DNA of 64,000 nucleotides, from positions 1-64,000 of the forward strand of contig NZ_RRAZ01000010.1 in the NCBI RefSeq assembly GCF_003863335.1, given 5' to 3'. A model generated the notes under the pieces. That model made no database searches and was not told where the DNA came from. It was given only the letters and a program-made list of their open reading frames with translations. Origin of the DNA: Falsigemmobacter faecalis. Its GTDB lineage: Bacteria > Pseudomonadota > Alphaproteobacteria > Rhodobacterales > Rhodobacteraceae. Below, in pieces: positions 1-10,903 of the stretch (positions within the stretch are counted from its first letter, which is position 1; each line of letters opens with the position of its first letter). Position numbers and translations under genes: made by a program.

Positions 1-396
1 TGAAGGGGTGTTTAGACAGACCAGCCAACAGGCGCAAGAGCGAAAACGGAGTAATTTTAACTTTCCGATCCCTCCGGGGAAACGCGGCCGTCGGGAGGCT
101 TCGGGGCACAGGCTCCGGCTCGCCCATTCAGAGTGCGGCAAGGGGCGGGATCTGCCTGAAATTGCAGCATACCCCCCCAAAGGCCTGCTGTACAAAGGTT
201 ATTCCAGCCCCCCCTCCTGCCCGAATCCGTGCACATACCCAACAAAATGCTGTGATTGTCGTCATTTAGACAGGCCTGCCGCAGCGATACTGCCAAGAGG
301 ACGCTTGCCGGATTAAATTTTTTAGCTGACAGTTCCGCTATAAAAGCAGTTCCGGCCAACGGGACGCTGAAAAGAATAAAATGCGGGGAGTATCCT
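1..396. other. Upstream non-coding region of the peptide transporter operon
   Basis: No convincing gene is seen here. Short open frames exist but lack ribosome-binding sites and recognisable protein character. The 9-mer TTTAGACAG occurs twice (11-19 and 265-273). An AT-rich stretch at 311-345 contains TATAAA at 339-344, a possible -10 box about 50 bases before the first ATPase gene, but no good -35 hexamer lies at the right distance. The stretch probably holds the promoter of the transporter operon. Confidence 0.5.
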
Positions 397-1404
397 ATGC
401 CCGACCGGGCTCATCCTGTTCTTCAAGTACAGGACCTGAAGACCGTGTTTAAAACGCGCGGTGGTGAGGTCCATGCGGTCAACCACGTCAGCTTTTCGCT
501 TCAGCCCGGGGAACTTCTCGGCGTTGTGGGCGAAAGCGGTTCGGGCAAATCCGTCACGATGATGTCGCTTCTGGGTCTGCTGCCCTCGCCTCCGGCGATG
601 AATAAGGGCGGCAAGGTTCTGTTTCAGGGCAAAGATCTGCTGAAGATCAGCCCCAATGAGCTGCGCAAGATCCGCGGCGGCGAAATCGGCTTTATTTTCC
701 AGGACCCTATGACCTCTCTGAACCCGGTCTTTACGGTCGGCTATCAGATCATGGAGCCGCTGCGGCGCCATATGGGGATGTCCAAAGAGCAGGCGCGCAA
801 GCGCGCGCAGGACCTGCTGGAGCTGGTTGGCATTCCGGATGCCGGGCAGCGACTGAAAGATTTCCCTCACCAGTTCTCGGGCGGTATGCGCCAGCGGGTG
901 ATGATTGCCATCGCGCTGACCTGTGACCCGAAAGTCCTGATCGCCGATGAGCCAACGACGGCGCTGGATGTCACCATTCAGGCGCAGATTCTGGAACTCG
1001 TCAAAGATCTGCGCCAGAAGCTGGGCATGGCGATCGTCTGGATTACCCATGATCTGGGCGTGGTTGCGGGAATCGCTGACCGCGTCATGGTGATGTATGG
1101 TGGTCAGGTCGTTGAGATGTCGCCGGTTAAGGAAGTGTTCAGCAAGCCGCTGCACCCCTATACCCAGGCGCTTTTGCAGACGATTCCGTCGCTGCGTGGC
1201 CCGCGTGAGGCGCGGTTGCGCACCATTGACGGCCAGCCGCCGATTCTGCGCGCTGAGCCCACCGCCTGCCCCTTCATGTCGCGCTGCCGTCACGCCATTG
1301 CGCGGTGCGGCATCGAAAATCCCAAACGCCGCGAGCTGAGCCCGGGTCACGATGTGGCCTGCCACCGCGCCGAAGAACTGATCGCCGAGGCCGCCCATGT
1401 CTGA
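397..1404 (+). CDS. Oligopeptide/dipeptide ABC transporter ATP-binding protein (OppD/DppD type)
   Basis: Cytoplasmic ATPase that powers uptake of peptides or similar small solutes with its partner ATPase and the two permeases downstream. The 335-aa protein has Walker A GESGSGKS at residues 45-52, the signature FSGGM near 160, Walker B LIADEP near 181-186 and a switch His in ITHDLG. The C-terminal oligopeptide-transporter domain carries a cysteine group (CPFMSRC, later CG and CH); in this family such cysteines can bind an iron-sulfur cluster. The start at 397 has GGGGAG six bases upstream; an in-frame ATG at 256 has no such site. It overlaps the next gene by 8 bases, which suggests translational coupling. 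Substrate is not predictable. Confidence 0.93.
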   Translation: MPDRAHPVLQVQDLKTVFKTRGGEVHAVNHVSFSLQPGELLGVVGESGSGKSVTMMSLLGLLPSPPAMNKGGKVLFQGKDLLKISPNELRKIRGGEIGFIFQDPMTSLNPVFTVGYQIMEPLRRHMGMSKEQARKRAQDLLELVGIPDAGQRLKDFPHQFSGGMRQRVMIAIALTCDPKVLIADEPTTALDVTIQAQILELVKDLRQKLGMAIVWITHDLGVVAGIADRVMVMYGGQVVEMSPVKEVFSKPLHPYTQALLQTIPSLRGPREARLRTIDGQPPILRAEPTACPFMSRCRHAIARCGIENPKRRELSPGHDVACHRAEELIAEAAHV

Positions 1405-2416
1405 GCAACGACCTGTGACCGCACAAAAGCCGCTGGTCGAGGTCAATGGCCTCAAGATGTATTTCCCGATCCATGCCGGCGTGCTGCGCCGTCATGTCGG
1501 GGATGTGAAGGCCGTCGATGACGTCTCCTTTACCATCTATGAAGGTGAGACTCTGGGCCTCGTGGGCGAATCAGGCTGCGGAAAATCGACCTGCGGCCGC
1601 GCCGTGCTGCGGCTTTATGATCCGACGGCGGGCTCGATTCGCATCGATGGCCAGGAGATCGGCACGCTCAGCCAGTCGCAGCTGCGCCCCAAACGTCCGC
1701 TGATGCAGATGGTGTTCCAGGATCCGCAGGCCAGCCTGAACGCGCGCATGTCGGTGGCGGCCATCATCTCTGAGCCGCTCGATGAGCATACGAAGATGAG
1801 CCGGGATGAGAAACTTGCCCGGGTTTATGAGCTGATGGATGCCGTGGGCCTGAACCGCGACTTCGCGAATCGCTATCCGCATGAGTTCTCGGGCGGACAG
1901 CGGCAGCGCATCGGCATTGCCCGGGCGCTGGCGCTGAACCCGAAATTCATCGTCTGTGACGAGCCGATCGCAGCGCTCGATGTGTCGATCCAGGCGCAGG
2001 TGGTGAACCTGCTGGAGGATCTGCAGGAAAAGCTGGGCCTGACCTATCTGTTCATCAGCCACGATCTGTCGATGGTGCGCCATATCTGTGACCGCGTTGC
2101 GGTGATGTATCTGGGCCGGATCGTCGAGCTTGCCTCGCGCGACACGCTTTATGACGCGCCTTTGCATCCCTATACCGAGGCGCTGCTCTCCGCCGTGCCG
2201 GAGGCGGACCCGGATGCCATCGGTGGCAAACAGCGCATTATTTTGCAGGGCGATGTGCCCTCGCCCGCCAATCCGCCCAAAGGCTGCAACTTCTGCACCC
2301 GCTGCCCGAAGGTCATGGAGATCTGCAAAACCGTTAAGCCCGCGCTGAAGGAGCATCAGCCCGGGCACTTTGCCGCCTGCCACCTGCTCGAAGACGGCAC
2401 GGCTGCCCGCCAATAA
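1397..2416 (+). CDS. Oligopeptide/dipeptide ABC transporter ATP-binding protein (OppF/DppF type)
   Basis: Second ATPase of the same importer, 339 aa. It shows Walker A GESGCGKS, a [10 protein letters not shown]-loop region typical of OppF/DppF, signature FSGGQRQR, Walker [10 protein letters not shown] and switch ISHDLS. The C-terminal domain again ends in a cysteine cluster (GCNFCTRCP, then C and CH), as in the first ATPase. In Opp/Dpp systems the two different ATPases form a heterodimer under the two permeases. The gene starts inside the end of the first ATPase gene and is followed after about 50 bases by the binding-protein gene. Family assignment is firm; substrate is unknown. Confidence 0.93.
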   Translation: MSEQRPVTAQKPLVEVNGLKMYFPIHAGVLRRHVGDVKAVDDVSFTIYEGETLGLVGESGCGKSTCGRAVLRLYDPTAGSIRIDGQEIGTLSQSQLRPKRPLMQMVFQDPQASLNARMSVAAIISEPLDEHTKMSRDEKLARVYELMDAVGLNRDFANRYPHEFSGGQRQRIGIARALALNPKFIVCDEPIAALDVSIQAQVVNLLEDLQEKLGLTYLFISHDLSMVRHICDRVAVMYLGRIVELASRDTLYDAPLHPYTEALLSAVPEADPDAIGGKQRIILQGDVPSPANPPKGCNFCTRCPKVMEICKTVKPALKEHQPGHFAACHLLEDGTAARQ

Positions 2417-2465
2417 TGACCGGATAATCCGGCGAAGACATTAAGACCAACATGGAGAGACACAA

Positions 2466-4166
2466 ATGAAATTGAAATCCGCCCTTCTGGGCGCAGCCGC
2501 GAGCCTGGTGTTTGCACCGGCCGCCTTTGCAGAGCGCGGCGCTGACGGTCACGTCAACGTGCTCTACTGGCAGGCTCCCTCGCTGATGAACCCCTATCTT
2601 TCGGGCGGCACCAAAGAGCTTGAAGTGGCCTCGCCGGTCATCGAGCCGCTGGCCCGCTTCTCGCCCACCGGTGAGATGATCCCGCACCTGGCTGAGGAAA
2701 TCCCGACGCTCGACAACGGCGGCTTCGCGGCAGATCTGAAATCGATCACCTGGAAGCTGAAAAAAGACGTCAAATGGAACGACGGCTCGGATTTCACCGC
2801 CGATGACGTTGTTTTCACCTGGCAGTACTGCACCCATCCGGAAGGCGGCTGCGCGCAGCTGTCGAAATTCCACGGTGTGGAAAAAGTCGAAGCTGTTGAT
2901 GCGCATACCGTAAAGGTCAGCTTCGCTGAGCCGAAGCCCTACCCCTATGCCACCTTCTCGGGCCCGATGCAGCCGATCCTGCAGAAAAAGCAGTTCGAGA
3001 ACTGCCTCGGCACCGCGGCTCCGACCTGCACCGAGCAGAACTTCAAGCCGATCGGCACCGGCCCGTTCAAAGTCGTGGACTTCAAGACCAACGACGTCGT
3101 GCAATATGAAGCCAACCCCTATTTCCGCGAAGCCGACAAACCGGCTTTCGCCACCATGACCATCAAAGGCGGCGGCGACCCGGAAGCAGCGGCCCGTGCG
3201 GTTCTGGAAACCGGCGAGTTTGACTACGCCTGGAACGCCATGGTTGCTCCGGAAGTTCTGGCGCAGATGACCGCAGCCGGCAAAGGCAAAGCGGTGGTCT
3301 CCTTCGGTACGCTGGTTGAGCGGATCATGACCAACATGACCAACCCCTCGTCGCAACTGCCCGAGGGTGAGCGCGCGACCGTCAAACATCCGCACCCCTT
3401 CATGACCAATCCGGCTGTGCGTAAAGCGCTGTCGATGGCGATTGACCGCGAACTGCTGGTCGAAGTGGGCTACGGCGAAACCGGCAAGCCGACCTGTGAC
3501 TTCGTCCCGGCACCGGAAGCCTATGCCGCCAACAACACCTCCTGCCTCAAGCAGGACATCGAAGGCGCGAACGCGCTGCTCGAAGAAGCCGGCTACGTGA
3601 AGGGTGCTGACGGCATCCGCGCGAAAGACGGTGTGCGCCTGTCGATCCTCTATCAGACCTCGACCAATGCCGTCCGTCAGGACTTCCAGTCGATGATCAA
3701 AGACTGGTGGGCAGAAATCGGTGTTGAAACCGAACTGAAAAACGTCGCCGGCGCCGTTTACTTCGGCTCGGACCCGGGTTCGCCCGATACCCTCGTGAAG
3801 TTCTACGCGGACGTTGAAATGTACGCCAACAACTTCGACGGCACCGATCCGGCGGCTTACCTTGCAGACTTCACCTGCGAGAAAGTTCCCGGCCCGGATA
3901 CCGGCTGGCAGGGCCCGAACTACAACCGTATCTGCTCGGAAGACTATGATGCGATGATCAATGAGCTGAACCGCACCGCCGATCCGGCAGCGCGTCAGGC
4001 TCTGGCCAAGAAGATCAACAACTGGCTGACCGTGGACAACAACCACATCATCCCGCTGGTCCACCGTGGTGCCGTTGCCGTTCACGGCAACTCGCTCGGC
4101 GGCGTGATCCTGAACTCGGTCGACGCTTCGATCTGGAACGTCAAAGACTGGCACCGCGTCAAGTAA
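2466..4166 (+). CDS. Peptide ABC transporter substrate-binding protein (SBP family 5)
   Basis: Periplasmic receptor of the importer. The 566-aa precursor begins with a Sec signal peptide (MKLKSALLGAAASLVFAPA, cleavage predicted after AFA near residue 22). The mature part has SBP_bac_5 features: an N-terminal VIEPLARFSPTGE segment, WKLKKDVKWNDGS with FTADDVVFTW, IGTGPFKV, and AVRKALSMAIDRELLV. It has several cysteines (YCTHPEGGC, NCLG, PTC, SCL, ICS), possibly in disulfides. At 566 aa it is somewhat longer than typical DppA/NikA proteins, so nickel transport is not supported despite the nearby urease genes. GGAGAG lies upstream of the ATG. Two stable hairpins follow the stop codon. Confidence 0.9.
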   Translation: MKLKSALLGAAASLVFAPAAFAERGADGHVNVLYWQAPSLMNPYLSGGTKELEVASPVIEPLARFSPTGEMIPHLAEEIPTLDNGGFAADLKSITWKLKKDVKWNDGSDFTADDVVFTWQYCTHPEGGCAQLSKFHGVEKVEAVDAHTVKVSFAEPKPYPYATFSGPMQPILQKKQFENCLGTAAPTCTEQNFKPIGTGPFKVVDFKTNDVVQYEANPYFREADKPAFATMTIKGGGDPEAAARAVLETGEFDYAWNAMVAPEVLAQMTAAGKGKAVVSFGTLVERIMTNMTNPSSQLPEGERATVKHPHPFMTNPAVRKALSMAIDRELLVEVGYGETGKPTCDFVPAPEAYAANNTSCLKQDIEGANALLEEAGYVKGADGIRAKDGVRLSILYQTSTNAVRQDFQSMIKDWWAEIGVETELKNVAGAVYFGSDPGSPDTLVKFYADVEMYANNFDGTDPAAYLADFTCEKVPGPDTGWQGPNYNRICSEDYDAMINELNRTADPAARQALAKKINNWLTVDNNHIIPLVHRGAVAVHGNSLGGVILNSVDASIWNVKDWHRVK

Positions 4167-4219
4167 GCCCCGGGCTTACTCCGGTTTTCTCCGGCGGGGG
4201 CGCAAAACGTGCCCCCGCC
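4162..4219 (+). terminator. Twin hairpins after the binding-protein gene (attenuator or mRNA-stabilising)
   Basis: Hairpin 1 has arms AGTAAGCCC (4162-4170) and GGGCTTACT (4172-4180); it includes the stop codon and is followed by a TTTTCT run. Hairpin 2 has perfect 9-bp arms GGCGGGGGC (4193-4201) and GCCCCCGCC (4211-4219) with a 9-base loop. Such structures between a binding-protein gene and its permease genes commonly stabilise the upstream mRNA or cause partial termination, giving excess binding protein. The effect here is inferred. Confidence 0.6.
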
Positions 4220-4254
4220 TCCTTCCAAGCCGACTGAAAGTCCGGGTTCGCCAC

Positions 4255-5277
4255 ATGCTGACCTTCGCCCTGCGCCGTCTCATGACGGCGATTCCCACCC
4301 TTCTTTTCATCTCTCTGGTGCTTTTCATGGTGCTGGAACTGTCACCGGGAGATCCGCTTGCGGATATGCCGCTGACCATTCCGCCCGAAGTGCGCGAGAA
4401 AATCCGTCTGGCCATGGGCCTGGGCGAGCCGTGGTACATCCGTTATGTGCTCTGGCTGAACAACTTCTTTGTCACCGAGCCAATGTATTGGATCGACGGC
4501 ACTTTCGGCACCGATCTGGCTGACGGCCGCCAGCGCATTCTCTCCTATCAGACCCGTTCGCCGGTCTTTGACACCATTGGCGAGCGTATCCCGCAGACCC
4601 TGAAGGTTGTGGGCACCGGCATGATCATCGGGATCTGCCTTGCCGTGCCGATCGGGGTCATTTCGGCCTACCGCCAATATTCCTGGTTCGATCAGATCGG
4701 GACTTTCATCTCGATGATCGGCTTTTCGGTCCCGACCTTCGTGACCGGCGTGGTTCTGATCGTGATCTTCTCGGTCTGGATCCCGAACGACAGCGCCTTC
4801 TGGCTGCCGACGGTCTATGACACCGGGCTGAAGGTCACCAGTTGGGACACCTTCGTGGCCCAGGTCCGGCAGATGATCCTGCCCTCTGCGGTGCTGGCGC
4901 TTTATTACGCCGCACAGATCAGCCGCTATATGCGCTCTTCCATGCTCGACAACCTCAGCCAGGACTATGTCCGCACCGCGCGGGCCAAGGGCATGAGCGA
5001 GAAAGTCGTCGTGCTGATCCACGTGCTGCGCAACTCGATGATCCCGGTTGTGACCGTCATCGCGCTGATGATCCCGGGGGTCTTCACCGGCGCCATCATC
5101 ACCGAGACGATCTTCAAGGTGAACGGCATCGGCCAGCAGCTTCTGCTGTCGCTGCAGGGCAATGACGCACCCATGGTGCTGACCATCACCTTTATCTTCG
5201 CGGTGCTGATCGTGACCTTCAACCTGATCGCCGATATTCTCTACGGCCTTCTCGACCCGCGGATCCGCTATGACTGA
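4255..5277 (+). CDS. Peptide ABC transporter permease (DppB/OppB type)
   Basis: Inner-membrane permease of the importer, 340 aa. The N-terminal membrane helix follows LTFALRRLMTAIPTLLFI, and a long periplasmic loop of about 70 residues separates it from the core helices, as in DppB. The core contains the binding-protein-dependent transport (BPD) domain, with the EAA-type loop visible as YVRTARAKGMSEKVVVLIH followed by RNSMIPVVTV. The protein ends in a final helix and LLDPRIRYD, the usual ending of this family. It overlaps the next permease by 8 bases. Start ATG at 4255 fits the family N-terminus. Confidence 0.93.
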   Translation: MLTFALRRLMTAIPTLLFISLVLFMVLELSPGDPLADMPLTIPPEVREKIRLAMGLGEPWYIRYVLWLNNFFVTEPMYWIDGTFGTDLADGRQRILSYQTRSPVFDTIGERIPQTLKVVGTGMIIGICLAVPIGVISAYRQYSWFDQIGTFISMIGFSVPTFVTGVVLIVIFSVWIPNDSAFWLPTVYDTGLKVTSWDTFVAQVRQMILPSAVLALYYAAQISRYMRSSMLDNLSQDYVRTARAKGMSEKVVVLIHVLRNSMIPVVTVIALMIPGVFTGAIITETIFKVNGIGQQLLLSLQGNDAPMVLTITFIFAVLIVTFNLIADILYGLLDPRIRYD

Positions 5278-6202
5278 CAGCATAAACACCGCCAAAGCGG
5301 CCGCTGCCGCCGCCTCTTACCGCCCGCCGCGCAATCAGTGGTGGGACGTCTGGGACCAGTTCCGCACCCATAAGGGCGCCATGTTCGGCATGTGTGTCTT
5401 TGTGCTGCTGATTGCACTGGTGGCCCTTGGCCCCTGGCTCTGGGATGTCAGCGCGACCCAGACCAATATGCGGATGCGCAACAAACCGATGAGCTGGGAG
5501 TTCCCGCTGGGCACCGACCAGCTGGGCCGGGATATCCTGGCCCGCGTCATCGCGGGCGGCAAAACCACCCTCGCGGTGGGTCTGACGGCCATGTGTCTCT
5601 CGATCACGCTCGGGGCCACCATCGGGATCTGCGCGGGCTTCTTCCGCCGCGCCGACAATATCCTGATGCGCGTCACCGATCTGTTTCTCGCGCTGCCGCT
5701 GCTGCCGCTGCTGCTGCTGATGGTCATGCTGTTCCGCGAGCCGCTGGTGCAAAGCTTCGGGCCCGAGCTCGGGATCTTCCTGCTGATCGTGACCGCGATC
5801 GCCATGACCTCCTGGATGAACACCGCCCGCATCGTGCGCGGTGAGGTGCTGACCATCAAAGAGCGTGAGTTCGTTCTGGCCGCCCGCTCGATCGGCACCC
5901 CGGCGCGTCGGATCATCCTGCGTCACATCCTGCCTTCGGTGCTGTCGCCCGTCATGGTGGCCGCGACCCTCGGGATCGCCAATGCCGTCATCACCGAATC
6001 GGCGCTGTCCTTCCTTGGTCTGGGCTTCCCGCCGGACTTCCCGACCTGGGGTCGCCTGCTGCAGGACGGCATGCCCTATATCAACCTCTACCCGAGCCGC
6101 GTTCTCTGGCCGGCGCTGGCGCTTTCGTCGCTGGTGCTGTCGGTGAACTATATCGGCGACGGTCTGCGCGACGCGCTCGATCCGCGCATCCGCGGCCGCT
6201 GA
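5270..6202 (+). CDS. Peptide ABC transporter permease (DppC/OppC type)
   Basis: Second permease, 310 aa. It has a short cytoplasmic N-terminus and a first helix around FGMCVFVLLIALVALGPW. LGTDQLGRDILARVIAG is the hallmark of DppC/OppC proteins. The EAA loop is seen in EREFVLAARSIGTPARRIIL followed by RHILPSVLSPVMV. The C-terminus GLRDALDPRIRGR is typical. It closes the operon and is followed within 20 bases by a strong terminator, separating this unit from the urease genes. Confidence 0.93.
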   Translation: MTDSINTAKAAAAAASYRPPRNQWWDVWDQFRTHKGAMFGMCVFVLLIALVALGPWLWDVSATQTNMRMRNKPMSWEFPLGTDQLGRDILARVIAGGKTTLAVGLTAMCLSITLGATIGICAGFFRRADNILMRVTDLFLALPLLPLLLLMVMLFREPLVQSFGPELGIFLLIVTAIAMTSWMNTARIVRGEVLTIKEREFVLAARSIGTPARRIILRHILPSVLSPVMVAATLGIANAVITESALSFLGLGFPPDFPTWGRLLQDGMPYINLYPSRVLWPALALSSLVLSVNYIGDGLRDALDPRIRGR

Positions 6203-6219
6203 GGCACCGCACTGACACG

Positions 6220-6246
6220 AAAAGGCCCCGCTCTGCGGGGCCTTTT
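6220..6246 (+). terminator. Rho-independent terminator of the peptide transporter operon
   Basis: A perfect 11-bp stem AAAAGGCCCCG (6220-6230) / CGGGGCCTTTT (6236-6246) with the 5-base loop CTCTG; the T run is part of the 3' arm. It is symmetric enough to act in both directions. Confidence 0.9.
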
Positions 6247-6371
6247 CATTTCGCCCGCTTTTCAGGCGCATCGCTCAGCGCAAAGGCATCTGCGCATTTT
6301 TGTTGCACTGCCGCCCGCCTGCATCTGCGGCGATGATTGAGGCCGCCTCTTTCCTGCGCTCCGAAGGAGGC

Positions 6372-7193
6372 ATGAGCCAGATCATCGCCCCTCCTCAGCC
6401 CGCCCAGGCCCCGATGCAACGCAGCATCGGTGAGATCCGCGCAGGCTATGAGGCCACCTCCGGCGTCACCCGTCTCAACGGGCTGCGCCAGGCCGGATCG
6501 GCGCGGGCCATCTCGCTGCCGGGGCCGGAACTTGTGCTCCTGAACACCTCAGGCGGGCTGACCGGCGGCGATCGTCAGGACATCCGTCTGAGCCTTGGTC
6601 CGGGCACCCGCGTCACCGCCACCACCCAGACCGCCGAGCGGATCTATAAATCCTCCGGCGGTCAGGCTGAAATCACCCTGGAAATGACGCTGGGCACGGG
6701 CGCGCATCTCGACTGGCTGCCCCAGGAGACGATCCTCTTTGAGCGCTCCGCCGCGCGTCGCCGCACGACTTTCCATCTCTCCCCCAATGCCACCTGCCTG
6801 AGCTGCGAGACGGTGATCCTTGGCCGCACCGCCATGGGGGAAGTGCTGAGCGATGTCTCTTTCCGCGATGAGCGTCTTTTCCTGCGCGAGAATCGCCCTG
6901 TGCATTTTGAGCCCCTGCATCTGAACGCCGAGGCCCTGCGCGACACCCCTGCGGGCCTTGCCGGGGCCCGGGTGCTCTCCGGTATCGTGATGCTGTCGCC
7001 CGGCGCGGAAGACGCCATCGGCCCGGTGCGCGCCCTGCTGGATGAGCCCGGCGTTCAGGGCGCGGCTTCCGGCTTTGACGGCCGCCTGGTGGTGCGCCTG
7101 ATGGCCAAAGACAACTGGCCGCTGCGGCGCCAGTTGATCCGACTTCTGACGGTGCTTCGCCCGTCCCCCCTGCCCCGTGTCTGGCACAGCTGA
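6372..7193 (+). CDS. ureD: Urease accessory protein UreD
   Basis: Part of the UreD-UreF-UreG complex that delivers nickel to apo-urease in the cytoplasm. The protein (about 273 aa from this start) carries [23 protein letters not shown] and SGIVMLS segments seen in proteobacterial UreD. The start is uncertain. ATG 6372 gives an N-terminus ([14 protein letters not shown], then MQRSIGEIR) like relatives, but AAGGAGG ends only one base before it. ATG 6333 and ATG 6414 in the same frame are alternatives. It is the first gene of the urease operon and is followed after 8 bases by ureAB. Confidence 0.88.
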   Translation: MSQIIAPPQPAQAPMQRSIGEIRAGYEATSGVTRLNGLRQAGSARAISLPGPELVLLNTSGGLTGGDRQDIRLSLGPGTRVTATTQTAERIYKSSGGQAEITLEMTLGTGAHLDWLPQETILFERSAARRRTTFHLSPNATCLSCETVILGRTAMGEVLSDVSFRDERLFLRENRPVHFEPLHLNAEALRDTPAGLAGARVLSGIVMLSPGAEDAIGPVRALLDEPGVQGAASGFDGRLVVRLMAKDNWPLRRQLIRLLTVLRPSPLPRVWHS

Positions 7194-7201
7194 GGACCCC
7201 C

Positions 7202-7825
7202 ATGAACCTGACCCCGCGCGAAAAAGACAAACTTCTGGTCAGCCTTGCCGCCATGGTGGCCCGTGGCCGCCTTGCGCGCGGCGTCAAGCTGAACCACCCC
7301 GAGGCCATCGCGCTGATCACCGATTTCGTGGTGGAGGGCGCGCGCGACGGCCGCCCCGTTGCCGATCTGATGGAGGCCGGGGCCACGGTCCTCAGCGCCG
7401 GTCAATGCATGCCGGGCGTGGCCGATATGATCCACTCGGTTCAGGTGGAGGCCACTTTCCCCGATGGCACCAAGCTGGTCACCGTGCATCACCCGATCCG
7501 CGGCGCAGAGACGCTGTCGCCCGGCGAAGTGCTGGCGGCTGAGGGCGATCTGATCCTCAACGAGACCGCCCCGGTCACAAAACTCATGGTCGCCAATACC
7601 GGCGACCGCCCGATCCAGGTCGGCAGCCATTACCACTTTGCTGAGACCAATGCGGGGCTGTCCTTTGACCGCGCCGCCGCACGCGGCCAGCGCCTCGATA
7701 TTCCGGCAGGCACCGCCGTGCGTTTTGAGCCAGGCCAGAGCCGCGAAGTCAGCCTTGTGCCGCTGGCCGGGGACCGGATCGTCTACGGCTTCAACCAGCA
7801 GATCATGGGCAAGCTTGACGGATAA
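7202..7825 (+). CDS. ureAB: Fused urease gamma-beta subunit (UreAB)
   Basis: One 207-aa reading frame covers both small urease subunits. Residues 1 to about 100 match the gamma subunit ([33 protein letters not shown] at its end). Residues from about 107 match the beta subunit ([52 protein letters not shown]). A short linker, RGAETL, joins them, with no stop or internal start at the junction. These are structural subunits of nickel urease, which hydrolyses urea to ammonia and carbamate. Separate ureA and ureB genes are the usual state in bacteria; fused forms are known in Helicobacter and some other lineages. The catalytic subunit gene is displaced downstream by two extra genes. Confidence 0.93.
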   Translation: MNLTPREKDKLLVSLAAMVARGRLARGVKLNHPEAIALITDFVVEGARDGRPVADLMEAGATVLSAGQCMPGVADMIHSVQVEATFPDGTKLVTVHHPIRGAETLSPGEVLAAEGDLILNETAPVTKLMVANTGDRPIQVGSHYHFAETNAGLSFDRAAARGQRLDIPAGTAVRFEPGQSREVSLVPLAGDRIVYGFNQQIMGKLDG

Positions 7826-7900
7826 AGCGCCGGGGTAAACGCTGCTGCGGCAGAAGACTGCAAAGCGCCGGGCAACCGGCAGAACAGGGAGACTAAGACC

Positions 7901-8716
7901 ATGTGCAATGCCTGTGTGATCGACTCCGTTAAACGTTCCATGCTGTCGCGCCGCAGCCTCTTTACCGGGGCCGCTGCCACCACCGCTGCTGTTGTGGCGG
8001 CGGGGCTTTCCTCGGCCCGTCCGGCGCTCGCTGCCGGTTCCGGTAAGGTTGCCGATCTGACCCATGCCTGGGACAGCGACTTTCCGACCTTCGACGGCAA
8101 TCCCGGCATTCTTTATGAAGAAGCCGTCAATATCGATAAATCCGGCTATCAGCTTTATAAGCTGACGATCTTTGAGCATTCCGGCACCCATATCGACGCC
8201 CCGCTGCATTTCTCAAAAGACGGCATGTCCGTCGATGAGATCCCGGTGGAAAACCTGGTCTGTCCGCTTTGCGTGATTGATCTGAAGGCCAAGGCGAAAG
8301 CTGAGGCCAATGCCATGGTTGAGCCTGCCGATATTGAGGCCTGGGTCTCGGCCAATGGCGAGATCCCTGCCGGGGCCTGCGTGGCCTTCAACTCAGGCTG
8401 GGCCGATAAGGTGGCAACGCCTGAGTTCCGCAACACGCCCGATGGCAAATTTGCCTTCCCGGGCTTTTCCAAAGCCGCGACCGATCTGCTGGCCACGATG
8501 AATGTCGCCTGTATCGGCACCGATACGCTCTCGCTCGATCCGGGCAATTCGGCGGATTTCGCGGTGCATAACTCCTGGCTGCCCTCTGGCCGCTACGGGA
8601 TTGAGGGGCTGGCGGGCCTTGATGCGGTGCCCGCCAAAGGTGCTACGATCTTTGTCGGCGCACCGAAACACAAAAGGGGCACCGGTGGTCCGGCCCGGGT
8701 GCTGGCGGTTTACTGA
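7901..8716 (+). CDS. Tat-exported cyclase-family metal hydrolase (kynurenine formamidase-like fold)
   Basis: A 271-aa protein of the cyclase family (PF04199), whose members include kynurenine formamidase and isatin hydrolase, Mn/Zn enzymes that hydrolyse amide or cyclic amide bonds. The metal-binding motif HSGTHIDAPLHF is intact near residues 90-101. The N-terminus MCNACVIDSVKRSMLSRRSL has a twin-arginine motif (SRRSLF) followed by an alanine-rich helix ending near ARPALA, so periplasmic export by Tat is predicted. The leading CNAC before the Tat motif is unusual. It has its own AGGGAGA site, lies 75 bases after ureAB and overlaps the next gene by one base. Substrate unknown; a urea- or amide-releasing role is only a guess from its position. 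Confidence 0.85.
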   Translation: MCNACVIDSVKRSMLSRRSLFTGAAATTAAVVAAGLSSARPALAAGSGKVADLTHAWDSDFPTFDGNPGILYEEAVNIDKSGYQLYKLTIFEHSGTHIDAPLHFSKDGMSVDEIPVENLVCPLCVIDLKAKAKAEANAMVEPADIEAWVSANGEIPAGACVAFNSGWADKVATPEFRNTPDGKFAFPGFSKAATDLLATMNVACIGTDTLSLDPGNSADFAVHNSWLPSGRYGIEGLAGLDAVPAKGATIFVGAPKHKRGTGGPARVLAVY

Positions 8717-9111
8717 TGGCGACGGTCCCACTTCTCTCAGACGAAGCGGCCGCGCCCGAAGCCCGCGCCGTCTTTGACGATATCCGCGCCAGCCGCGGCA
8801 CGGATTACGTCAATAACTTCTGGCGTGCCCTGGCCTATAACCCGGATGAGCTGGCCGATGTCTGGGGCCGGATCAAAACGGTGATGGCCCCCGGCGCTCT
8901 CGATCCGCTGACCAAAGAGCTGATCTATATCGCCGTCTCCGCCGCCCATGGCTGCGGTTATTGCCTGCATTCGCATACCGCCGCCGCCCGCGCCAAAGGC
9001 ATGACGCCTGAGATCTATGCCGAACTCCTCTCAGTGATCGCCATGGCCTCGCGCACCAATGCGCTGGCCACGGCTTTGCAGGTTGAGACTGACCCGCGCT
9101 TTTTGGCCTGA
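8716..9111 (+). CDS. AhpD-like / carboxymuconolactone decarboxylase-family protein
   Basis: A 131-aa all-helical protein of the AhpD/CMD superfamily. The redox motif HGCGYCLHSH (CxxC with His three residues after the second Cys) sits near residues 75-84, as in alkylhydroperoxidase D-type proteins. The stop of the cyclase gene and this ATG share a base (TGATG), so translation is probably coupled and the two products may act together. No signal peptide is seen, so it is likely cytoplasmic while the cyclase is exported. It lies inside the urease operon just before ureC. Peroxidase, reductase or an unrelated role are all possible. Confidence 0.83.
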   Translation: MATVPLLSDEAAAPEARAVFDDIRASRGTDYVNNFWRALAYNPDELADVWGRIKTVMAPGALDPLTKELIYIAVSAAHGCGYCLHSHTAAARAKGMTPEIYAELLSVIAMASRTNALATALQVETDPRFLA

Positions 9112-9174
9112 CCTTCGCCGGGGCGGCCCGCCCGCCCCGGCCTTCCTGTCCCAAGACCCTGACAAAGGTGCCCG

Positions 9175-10896
<1,722 letters not shown>

Positions 10897-10903
10897 GGTT
10901 GCC

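Noticed and set aside
8-316. A 102-codon frame near the window start
   Set aside because: No ribosome-binding site, no recognisable domain, and unlikely residue composition.
2334-4154. A 606-codon open frame on the - strand opposite the binding-protein gene
   Set aside because: Antisense shadow of a clear SBP gene; composition is Arg/Val/Phe/Gly-rich and lacks family features.
2466-6202. Nickel importer (NikABCDE) feeding urease
   Set aside because: The binding protein is of the peptide type, longer than NikA, and a strong terminator separates the transporter from the urease genes; proximity alone is not evidence.
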